A program made the position numbers and the translations under genes. The notes beneath the pieces were generated by a model, which did no database searches, was not told where the DNA came from, and saw only the letters and a program-made list of their open reading frames with translations. A stretch of DNA of 64,000 bases from an uncultured Rhizobium sp. (GTDB lineage Bacteria > Pseudomonadota > Alphaproteobacteria > Rhizobiales > Rhizobiaceae). The DNA is taken from contig CAMFHE010000008.1 in the NCBI GenBank assembly GCA_945952045.1, positions 85,769 through 149,768 on the forward strand. Reading direction: 5' to 3'. Each line of letters starts with the position of its first letter. Position 1 is the first letter of the stretch. This document shows positions 9,922 through 17,755 of the stretch, in pieces.

Positions 9922-9964
9922 ATAATTCATTTTATAAGCAATATAAGCGAGGTAAATGAATTAT
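9922..9964. repeat. 11-bp perfect AT-rich inverted repeat
   Basis: ATAATTCATTT (9922-9932) / AAATGAATTAT (9954-9964). Confidence 0.7.
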
Positions 9965-10000
9965 GTAATATTATTAGACGGAATAACATTTTCGACAAAA

Positions 10001-10159
10001 TCAAATTACAACGACAACGTCTGTGTCCTTTCGCTCCAGCGCGTTGATTTGCTCTTCCAAGGTGCAAATCTGTTGATACATATCCTCAAATATCACCATT
10101 GCGTATTCGATGTAAATTTTTGAAGTTTTGACGCGAGCAGAAAGTATTTCCTTTTTCAT
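10001..10159 (-). CDS. Small 52-aa ORF downstream of the large serine recombinase
   Basis: MKKEILSARVKTSKIYIEYAMVIFEDMYQQICTLEEQINALERKDTDVVVI; below the ORF-track cut-off; coiled-coil-like. Confidence 0.45.
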   Translation of the reverse strand: MKKEILSARVKTSKIYIEYAMVIFEDMYQQICTLEEQINALERKDTDVVVVI

Positions 10160-10233
10160 TATAATTTTCCGAATTTAATGAATTGAATCTCAAATGTATT
10201 TAATGTAATTCAATTGAGAAATTTTTTTGGTAA

Positions 10234-12162
10234 TTACATTGATTCGCGATCTCGTTTTTTGAAGAAATTATTGTTGCTGTTCACAGCAAGCTCTATTTGC
10301 TTTTCATCGAGCCCAAAAGACTTTAGCGTGCTAATCATCGCCTTTCTTGCCATGGGGTCAACTGGCCCATTTTCCGCTAAGATGTCGCGATAGCTTGCTC
10401 TATCGCCCTTGACGATGGCTTCAAGTGCCTTCTTTATCTGTTTGTCCGATAGGGAGAGTGCCCTTAGTAATGCCTCTCTATCCGAGGCTCGGGTAATACA
10501 AAGGTATTTAAACTCTATGTCTATTGACGCCTCTGATCGTATGTATGCGTCCGCGAAATTTTGTTTTCTAAAAATTTCTCCAATTTTATTAAATTGGTAT
10601 ACTTTAGTAAAGCCGGCGACATATGCACACACAATCCCATCGTCAAAATCAAAAGTTAACAAGTTGATAAATCTCCGCATTGTTGAAGCAATGTTCGCGC
10701 GAGAAGTAAAAACTTTATTGTCGTCAGTGCATGTTTGCCAATAATCAAGATGGTTGCGTATTTCTTCAATACAATTTATATTTTCATTATTTGTAGCGTT
10801 TTCAGAAGATATCAGATCATTTAATCGTTTTATTGATAATTCCTTTTCTTTTATATTATTGCGTAGAGAGTTAATATCGTTCTGAACGTCGCGTCTGTCT
10901 TCCTCATCGTCAAGACCGCTGGCCAAGCTTATGAGATTTGTTCGCCTTTTTTTCAATGAATCAATCTCACCTTGGAGACGTTCAACATTGAAGGAAAGCT
11001 CTTGCGATGGTATCCTATTCGCGTTGCGCATATTTTGGTCGTCTTTTTGAAAATCGACGATGTTTGTCAATATTCCGCTTTCGATAAGTTCGTATCTCAT
11101 GCTCGTACGTGAACAGGTGGTCCTTGATGATGTAAGTCTTTCTGAGCATGAAAGATAATATAGAGGTTTATTCTTGGATCCGCCTCTAATAAAGCGCAGC
11201 GTACTGCTACATTTGGCGCACTTGGAGTAACCTGCAAATAGGTTTGAGTACCTTCTCCCGTGTGGGCCAGTCGCTTTGAGCTTCCTTTTATTAGAAACGC
11301 GATAGAATAGTTCTTTATCAACTGCTGCGGGATAATAGTCTTCCAAGGACGCAATTAGATATCGGCTTCCGTTGTCATCTTTATTGTAAATATTATATGT
11401 ACCGATTGCCATCTCGTTTTTGAGAATGGACCAAACAGACGCATCTTTCCAACGCATTCGTCTGTTTGTCGCAGAACGCATCACCGGATATGCTTCATCA
11501 TTTAAGATACGTGCAATTGAATGAGCGCCGATATCTGCGTCAGCTAATTCAAATATTCGTTTTATCGATTTCGATTTCTCAGGATCAAGCTTGAATTCGT
11601 AGTCCTTGGTACCCGGTAGCCGCTCCTGAACAATCCACCCGGGTAAATGGTGATTGTAGCGTTTCTGCCCAGCTGCGGCTTCAGTTTTCCGCTTGCTAAT
11701 TGCAGCTTTTACGCGTTCGGATTTTTCAAATGACTCGTTGTTAGCTCGACTCATGATTGTGAGAGAGATTATCAACTGTGTGAAATCTCTGGTTTTTTGA
11801 TAGACCTGTCCGTCAATTAACGTGACCACGATTATTTCCGCGCTCAGCAGGTTTATAAAGTGTCCTTGCGCGGTCACGACATCCTCACGGCTGAGTCTAT
11901 CTAAGCTTTCTACTAAGAGATAAGAGCCCGGCGATACCTTGCCTGAGTTGACCAACGACAGGAATGCGCCCAACGCGCCAAATTTCGTATTGTCACCGTG
12001 AAACCCACTTGAACCTTCATCAATTAGGACATCTGAATCATCGAGATCGAGACCATTTCGGGCAGCATATTCCTTCGCTGCAGCTATCTGTCGTTCAATG
12101 CCGGACCCTACTTTTTGGCGTTTAGAGGAGATGCGCGCGTAAGAATAGGCTTTGGGATTCAT
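10234..12162 (-). CDS. Large serine recombinase (integrase)
   Basis: N-terminal YARISSKRQKVGSGIERQI, LVESLDRLSRED, recombinase domain with zinc-ribbon cysteines (CAKCSSTLRF...CSERLTSSRTTC) and coiled coil; 5' end lies ~80 bp from the right junction. Confidence 0.95.
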   Translation of the reverse strand: MNPKAYSYARISSKRQKVGSGIERQIAAAKEYAARNGLDLDDSDVLIDEGSSGFHGDNTKFGALGAFLSLVNSGKVSPGSYLLVESLDRLSREDVVTAQGHFINLLSAEIIVVTLIDGQVYQKTRDFTQLIISLTIMSRANNESFEKSERVKAAISKRKTEAAAGQKRYNHHLPGWIVQERLPGTKDYEFKLDPEKSKSIKRIFELADADIGAHSIARILNDEAYPVMRSATNRRMRWKDASVWSILKNEMAIGTYNIYNKDDNGSRYLIASLEDYYPAAVDKELFYRVSNKRKLKATGPHGRRYSNLFAGYSKCAKCSSTLRFIRGGSKNKPLYYLSCSERLTSSRTTCSRTSMRYELIESGILTNIVDFQKDDQNMRNANRIPSQELSFNVERLQGEIDSLKKRRTNLISLASGLDDEEDRRDVQNDINSLRNNIKEKELSIKRLNDLISSENATNNENINCIEEIRNHLDYWQTCTDDNKVFTSRANIASTMRRFINLLTFDFDDGIVCAYVAGFTKVYQFNKIGEIFRKQNFADAYIRSEASIDIEFKYLCITRASDREALLRALSLSDKQIKKALEAIVKGDRASYRDILAENGPVDPMARKAMISTLKSFGLDEKQIELAVNSNNNFFKKRDRESM

Positions 12163-12233
12163 GATGCATATCTACTTTGCAGCGAGAAATTATTCGGCCC
12201 TATGGACTTATCGCCTACCCATTTTCCATTTCG

Positions 12234-13079
12234 TTAAGCGAACTGGCCAAGTGGAAATATGCGCAGGCCTGCTGGGACATGCTGCAATTCGGCCTGCGCC
12301 TCGGCGCGCGGCCGCGCCAGCTTGTGACGACGACGCCCCGGCCGGTGCCGCTTCTGAAGGCGCTGATGGCCGACCCGGAGACGGCGCTGACAAAGATCAG
12401 CACCGATGCCAACCGCGCCAATCTGGCCCCGGGCTTCATCGAGGCTCTGGCGCATCGCTATGGCGGCTCGAGACTTGGGCGGCAGGAACTGGATGGCGAA
12501 CTGATCGAGGATCGCGATGACGGTCTTTGGAAACGCGAGGCGATCGAGGCGGTGACGCTGCGGGTCACCGGGCCGCTCCGGCGCATCGTCGTGGCGGTCG
12601 ATCCGCCGGCAAGCGCGGGGCCGAATGCCTGTTGCGGCATTGTCGTCGCCGGTCTGGATGGGGCCGGGCGCGGCGTCGTGCTGGCGGATTGCTCGGTGCC
12701 GGCGGCAAGTCCCGCCGCCTGGGCGAGCGCGGTGGTGCGCGCTTTTCGCCGTTTCGATGCGGACCGGGTGGTGGCCGAAATCAATCAGGGCGGCGATATG
12801 GTCGGCGCCATGTTGCGCAGCGTCGATGTGGCGCTGCCGGTGACGACGGTGCGCGCGACGCGTGGCAAATATCTGCGCGCCGAACCGGTCGCAGCGCTTT
12901 ATGAACAGGGGCGCGTGATCCATGCCGGCCGCTTTGCCGAACTGGAGGACCAGATGTGCGACTTCGGCCCGGAGGGGCTTTCCTCGGGCCGCTCGCCGGA
13001 CCGGCTGGACGCGCTGGTCTGGGCGCTGACGGCGCTGATGCTGGAAGGGGCCGGCGAGCCGCGCGTGCGCGGCATCTGA
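12234..13079 (+). pseudogene. Terminase large subunit, C-terminal (nuclease) part
   Basis: SELAKWKYAQACWDMLQFGLRLGARPRQLVTTTPRP...VAVDPPAS...GRSPDRLDALVWALTAL; frame intact to its stop. Confidence 0.9.
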
Positions 13080-13098
13080 TCCGGGCCGGACATGAAAA

Positions 13099-13120
13099 AA
13101 GCGGCCCCAAGGGGCCGCTT
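13099..13120. terminator. Strong hairpin terminator after terL
   Basis: AAGCGGCCCC-aa-GGGGCCGCTT. Confidence 0.75.
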
Positions 13121-13164
13121 TCGAAGGATAGCCGAAGCAGGAGGCTCCGGCGCGATGTTCGCGC

Positions 13165-13287
13165 TCAGCGTGCGGTCGGCTGCGGCGTCGTTTCGCGAAC
13201 CTGACGCCACTCGGATTCGAGGCGATCCAGAACTTGCTGCGGAATGGTCTGCGGTGCCTTGACGGCCTGAACGTTGGGCTGCTGCAT
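13165..13287 (-). CDS. Small 40-aa hypothetical ORF
   Basis: MQQPNVQAVKAPQTIPQQVLDRLESEWRQVRETTPQPTAR with GAGGAGT upstream on the minus strand. Confidence 0.45.
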   Translation of the reverse strand: MQQPNVQAVKAPQTIPQQVLDRLESEWRQVRETTPQPTAR

Positions 13288-13461
13288 CGATGGACTCCTC
13301 AAATGGTTCACACGATTGACATAAACAGGTTGTTGGGCGCTTGGTTCCACATCCTTCATAAAAAGTAAATCAGGGTCTAAATCCGTAAAACGATTTAGAT
13401 TTTTTAAAATCGATTGAAATATTTCGCCTCCTGTGGAGAGGTGAAAACAGAGGTTCACAAC

Positions 13462-14079
13462 ATGGTCATCAACCGTCGGTTTTTCTTCGACCACATCCGC
13501 AACGGCCCTTTTCGTGGGCGATTGCTCAAGCCGCAGGTGGAGGGCATCGAGGCGATTCTGGAGCATTGGCAGGCCTGGGAAAAGCGCGGCGACGACCGCT
13601 GGCTTGCCTATATCCTGGCGACGGTCTTTCACGAGACCGCCGAAACCATGCAGCCGGTGCGCGAGACGCTTGCGCCTGACGATGCGAAAGCCATCGCCAT
13701 TCTCGAACGCGCCTTTGCCGAGGGGCGGCTGAGCTGGGTGAAGACGCCCTATTGGCGTCCGGACGAAACCGGGCAAAGCTGGCTGGGGCGCGGTTTCGTG
13801 CAGCTCACCCACAAACGCAATTACGCGGCGATGGCGCAAGTGACCGGCATCGATCTCGTTGCCGAACCCGACAGGGCGATGGAGACGGGGCCGGCGCTGG
13901 CTATCCTTTTCGAGGGCATGGCGCGTGGCAGCTTTACGGGCAGGAAACTCGCCGATTATTTCGATGGCGATAGCGAGGATTGGATCGAGGCGCGGCGCAT
14001 TGTCAACGGCACCGACCGGGCGGCGCTGATCGCCGGCTATGGCCGCAGCTTCTATGCCGCCATCAGCCGACGTCCCTGA
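13462..14079 (+). CDS. GH19/chitinase-like endolysin
   Basis: ILATVFHETAETMQPVRET...GRGFVQLTHKRNYAAMA, typical of phage GH19-like lysozymes. Confidence 0.75.
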   Translation: MVINRRFFFDHIRNGPFRGRLLKPQVEGIEAILEHWQAWEKRGDDRWLAYILATVFHETAETMQPVRETLAPDDAKAIAILERAFAEGRLSWVKTPYWRPDETGQSWLGRGFVQLTHKRNYAAMAQVTGIDLVAEPDRAMETGPALAILFEGMARGSFTGRKLADYFDGDSEDWIEARRIVNGTDRAALIAGYGRSFYAAISRRP

Positions 14080-14180
14080 GCATTCCCAGGACAAGGACTT
14101 CACGTCTTCGGGACAGCGTGACGCGTTGAACCGGCCGGCAAGCCATGATAATCGCGGCACGATCCGAACGGGAGCATGCC

Positions 14181-14498
14181 ATGATCCGCCACATCGTCTT
14201 CTTCACCGTGCCCAACGAAGCCGACCGCGAGGCGGTGCGCGCCGGTCTGTCGATCCTGACGGATATTCCGCATGCGAAATGCGTCGAGATCGGCGACAAC
14301 GTCAAGAAGGACCATTTCGGCAACGAGGTGGATTTCGTCGTTTATGCCGAATTCGAGGATGAAGCAGCGATGGCGGCCTACAAGGCGCATCCCAACTACC
14401 AGACATCCATCGACCTCGTGCGCCCCATTCGCGACCTGCGCATCGCCGCCGATTTCAATACGGCAACCGCGGTGACGGAGAATTTGCGCGGCGAATAA
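14181..14498 (+). CDS. Dabb (stress-responsive alpha/beta barrel) domain protein
   Basis: MIRHIVFFTVPNEADREAVRAGLSILTDIPHAKCVEIGDNVKKD... Confidence 0.75.
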   Translation: MIRHIVFFTVPNEADREAVRAGLSILTDIPHAKCVEIGDNVKKDHFGNEVDFVVYAEFEDEAAMAAYKAHPNYQTSIDLVRPIRDLRIAADFNTATAVTENLRGE

Positions 14499-14634
14499 GC
14501 CGCTCCAACCGATATTTCAGGACGCCGGCCGATTGGCCGTGACGGGAGAGAGCTGACGCTCTCGCCCTGTTTCTGGCTGATTTCAAGGGGTTACGGCTCC
14601 GTCCTTTTGATCCGACATGTTTAAGATAGATTTA

Positions 14635-14689
14635 GATATATCGAACTCTTGCGCTTTCGCGCGACTTCGCTATATTACGATATATCGAA
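14635..14689. promoter_or_regulatory. Duplicated GATATATCGAA motif upstream of the PadR gene
   Basis: Exact 11-mer at 14635-14645 and 14679-14689, 44 bp apart. Confidence 0.55.
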
Positions 14690-14711
14690 AACATATCTGA
14701 AGGAAATATCG

Positions 14712-15389
14712 ATGTTTGGACATTTCGAAGGCCGGTGTGGCCGGCAGCAGGATGAGCGGCAGTTTTCCGATCGCGGCGGACGCCGGGAGCGGCATGAGCG
14801 CTGGCGGGAGATGATGATGGCGATGGGGCGTGGCCCGTTCGGACGTGGTCCGAGAGGCCAGGGACCGGGTCGGGACGGCTTCGACGGCGACGATGATTTC
14901 GGGCCGCGCGGTCGTTTCCTCGGCCAGGGGCATATCCGCCTTCTCGTCCTGTCGCTGATCGAGACCGAGGCGCGCCATGGCTATGACCTCATTCGCCAGA
15001 TCGAGGAGATGAGCGGCGGCGCCTATGCGCCGAGCCCCGGCGTCATCTATCCGACGCTGACGCTGCTGGAAGAGGCCGGTTATGCCGCAGCCGGCACCGA
15101 GGGCAACAAGAAGCTCTATGCGATCACCGAGGAGGGCAAGGCCCATCTGGAGGAAAATCGCGACCACGCACGCCGCATCGTCGAACGCCTGACCGCGCTT
15201 GGCGACCATATGCGGGCGCGGGCCGAGCGCCACGGACGCGGCCGGGACGACGGTCCGGCGCTGCCGCGCGGCGTCGACGCCGCCTTCCTCAATCTGCGCG
15301 AGGCGGTGGCGCGGCGCATCGGCAAGGATGCCGATGCCTCGACCGAGATCGTGCGCAAGTTGCTTGCTCTGGCCGAAGATATCGGCTGA
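14712..15389 (+). CDS. PadR family transcriptional regulator
   Basis: HIRLLVLSLIETEARHGYDLIRQIEEMSGGAYAPSPGVIYPTLTLLEEAGY; Gly/Arg-rich N-terminus. Confidence 0.92.
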   Translation: MFGHFEGRCGRQQDERQFSDRGGRRERHERWREMMMAMGRGPFGRGPRGQGPGRDGFDGDDDFGPRGRFLGQGHIRLLVLSLIETEARHGYDLIRQIEEMSGGAYAPSPGVIYPTLTLLEEAGYAAAGTEGNKKLYAITEEGKAHLEENRDHARRIVERLTALGDHMRARAERHGRGRDDGPALPRGVDAAFLNLREAVARRIGKDADASTEIVRKLLALAEDIG

Positions 15390-15476
15390 CGCGGCATTCC
15401 GCATTCCTGGCATTCAAACCGGCCCGCGTCGCCTCTGGAGACGCGGGCCGTTTCGTTTTCGAAAAGGACAAACCCA

Positions 15477-16637
15477 ATGAACCTTCGATCCCTGCTGCCG
15501 TGGCGCGCCATGGCGGCGCGAAAACCCACGTCTGAAACCAAGGCCGTCTCCGGTCTCTCCGCATTCTCCGGCGAGGCGCGGGCGGCGTGGACGGCGCGAT
15601 CCTATCCGGCGCTGGCGCGTGAGGGTTTCATGCGCAATCCGGTGGCGCATCGCGCCGTTCGGATGATCGCCGAGGCCGCAGCCGCGGTGCCGTGGCTGGT
15701 CTATGAGGGTGAGCGCGAGATCGAGGAACATGCACTGATCGATCTCGTCGCCCGGCCGAACGGCCGCATGGGCGGGCCGGATTTCTTCGAGGCGCTCTAC
15801 GGGCATCTGTTGCTGTCGGGAAATGCCTATGTGCAGCCGGTGCTGGCGGCGGGACACCTGCGCGAGCTGCATCTGCTGCGGCCGGATCGGGTGAGCGTCG
15901 TCGCCGGCGTCGATGGCTGGCCGGTCGGCTATGATTATCGCATCGGCAATGCCGTCAGGCGCTTTGCCGCAGAGCCGGTGGAGGGGCTGGGTCTGCTGCA
16001 CCTGAAACTCTTCCATCCGCTCGACGACCATCTCGGCTTTCCGCCGCTCGCCGCCGCACAGACGGCGCTCGACCTGCACAACGCCGCCGCGACCTGGAAC
16101 AAGGCGTTGCTCGACAATTCCGCAAGGCCCTCAGGCGCGCTGGTCTACCAGCCGAAGGAGGGCGGCAATCTTTCGCCAGACCAATATGAGCGGCTGAAGG
16201 CGGAGCTGGAAAACGGCTATGCCGGGGCGGTGCGCGCCGGCCGTCCGTTGCTGTTGGAAGGCGGGCTCGACTGGAAGACGATGAGCCTCTCGCCGCGCGA
16301 CATGGATTTCATCGAGGCGCGCAACGGGGCGGCCCGCGATATCGCGCTCGCCTTCGGCGTTCCGCCGATGCTGGTCGGCATTCCCGGCGACGCCACCTAT
16401 GCCAATTATCAGGAGGCCAACCGCGCCTTCTATCGCCTGACGGTGCTGCCGCTGATCCAGCGCATCGCCGCCAGCCTTTCCGCCTGGCTGTCGCCGGTCT
16501 ATCGCGAGGCCCTGCGGCTGGAGCCCGATCTCGACCGCATCGCCGGCCTTTCCGCCGAGCGCGACGCGCTCTGGGCGAGGGTAGGGGGTGCCGGCTTCCT
16601 CACCGAGGAAGAGAAGCGGCAAGCGGTCGGATACTGA
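15477..16637 (+). CDS. Phage/GTA portal protein (gp3-like)
   Basis: NPVAHRAVRMIAEAAAAVPWLVYEG...GVPPMLVGIPGDATYANYQEANRAFYRLTVLPL. Confidence 0.93.
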   Translation: MNLRSLLPWRAMAARKPTSETKAVSGLSAFSGEARAAWTARSYPALAREGFMRNPVAHRAVRMIAEAAAAVPWLVYEGEREIEEHALIDLVARPNGRMGGPDFFEALYGHLLLSGNAYVQPVLAAGHLRELHLLRPDRVSVVAGVDGWPVGYDYRIGNAVRRFAAEPVEGLGLLHLKLFHPLDDHLGFPPLAAAQTALDLHNAAATWNKALLDNSARPSGALVYQPKEGGNLSPDQYERLKAELENGYAGAVRAGRPLLLEGGLDWKTMSLSPRDMDFIEARNGAARDIALAFGVPPMLVGIPGDATYANYQEANRAFYRLTVLPLIQRIAASLSAWLSPVYREALRLEPDLDRIAGLSAERDALWARVGGAGFLTEEEKRQAVGY

Positions 16638-16823
16638 TACAAAATCAATGATTTGGTTCGTGTGGCGGAATCGATTTTCGATCCCGTTGAATCGCTTTGC
16701 CAGAGGCTTGGCATTGCGCGTGAAGAAACGCGGATAAGCGATTCTTTCGACTCCGATATCGCCGTTCACAGCTGCGAAATTTCGGCGAAAATGTAAGCGC
16801 AGTCTAACCGGAGGGCGTTAACC

Positions 16824-17144
16824 ATGGCTGACTTCGGCAATGAACCCGGGCTGTGGGTGGCGCGCACGGCGGGCGCATCCGCAGGGGCGGCCGTATCGCT
16901 GGTCTATCTGTTGCCGAAAAGCCGGCGCGAGGCGGCCGGACGCTTCTTCACCGGCCTGACCTGCGGCCTGATCTTTGGAGGCCCGACCGGGGCTTGGCTG
17001 ATCGAGCGCATGCAGCTTGGCGGCCAGATGTCGCCTTTCGAAACCCTGCTTGCCGGCTCGGCGGCATCGAGCCTCAGCGCCTGGTGGGCGCTTGGCATCC
17101 TCGCCCGCATCGCCGGCCGTTACGGCGCTCGCCCCGAGCGCTGA
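16824..17144 (+). CDS. Small GTA-linked membrane protein
   Basis: MADFGNEPGLWVARTAGASAGAAVSLVYLLPKSRREAAGRFFTGLTCGLIFGG... between portal and protease. Confidence 0.6.
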   Translation: MADFGNEPGLWVARTAGASAGAAVSLVYLLPKSRREAAGRFFTGLTCGLIFGGPTGAWLIERMQLGGQMSPFETLLAGSAASSLSAWWALGILARIAGRYGARPER

Positions 17145-17169
17145 TCCCCTTTTATCTCAGGAGACATTC

Positions 17170-17751
17170 ATGAGGAACGCTGATCGCGGGCCGCGCCCCG
17201 CCACGACCCGTTTCGCCGCATTGACGCTGAAGGGCGTCACCGGTGAGGGGCGGTTTTCCGGCTATGCCAGCCTGTTCGGCGAGGTCGATCTCGGCAAGGA
17301 CGTCATCGAGCGTGGCGCTTTTTCCCGCTCGCTGACGGAACGTGGCTCGGGCGGCGTGCGCATGCTCTTCCAGCACGATCCGGCCGAGCCCATCGGCGTC
17401 TGGACCACGATCCGCGAGGATGCGCGCGGCCTTTATGTCGAGGGCCAGCTCGCCACCGGCGTCGCCCGCGCCCGCGAGGTGCACCAGCTGATGAAAAGCG
17501 GCGGCCTGGATGGTCTCTCCATCGGCTTCCAGACGGTGCGCGCCCGCAACGATGCCAAGGGCGGCATCCGTCGCATTCTCGAGGCCGATCTCTGGGAGAT
17601 CTCGGTCGTCACCTTTCCGATGCTGCCCTCGGCCCGCGTTTCCAACGTCAAGCATGCCCGCTGGTTTCGCGATGCCGAAACCGAGCTGGCCCGCACGCTG
17701 CGCCGCGCCGCGCGCACTCTCTTCAAACCCCGCCAGCCCTCGAAAGGATAG
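17170..17751 (+). CDS. HK97 family prohead protease (gp4-like)
   Basis: FSGYASLFGEVDLGKDVIERGAFSRSL...LFQHDPAEPIGVW. Confidence 0.92.
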   Translation: MRNADRGPRPATTRFAALTLKGVTGEGRFSGYASLFGEVDLGKDVIERGAFSRSLTERGSGGVRMLFQHDPAEPIGVWTTIREDARGLYVEGQLATGVARAREVHQLMKSGGLDGLSIGFQTVRARNDAKGGIRRILEADLWEISVVTFPMLPSARVSNVKHARWFRDAETELARTLRRAARTLFKPRQPSKG

Positions 17752-17755
17752 CTGC

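Larger units (their letters stand above)
5095..12249. mobile_element. ~7.15 kb serine-recombinase mobile element integrated in the GTA terminase gene
   Basis: AT-rich block splitting terL; large serine recombinase at one end; shared GCCA at both junctions (5095-5098 and 12246-12249); joining the flanks restores CDELA|KWKYAQACWDML. Confidence 0.88.
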
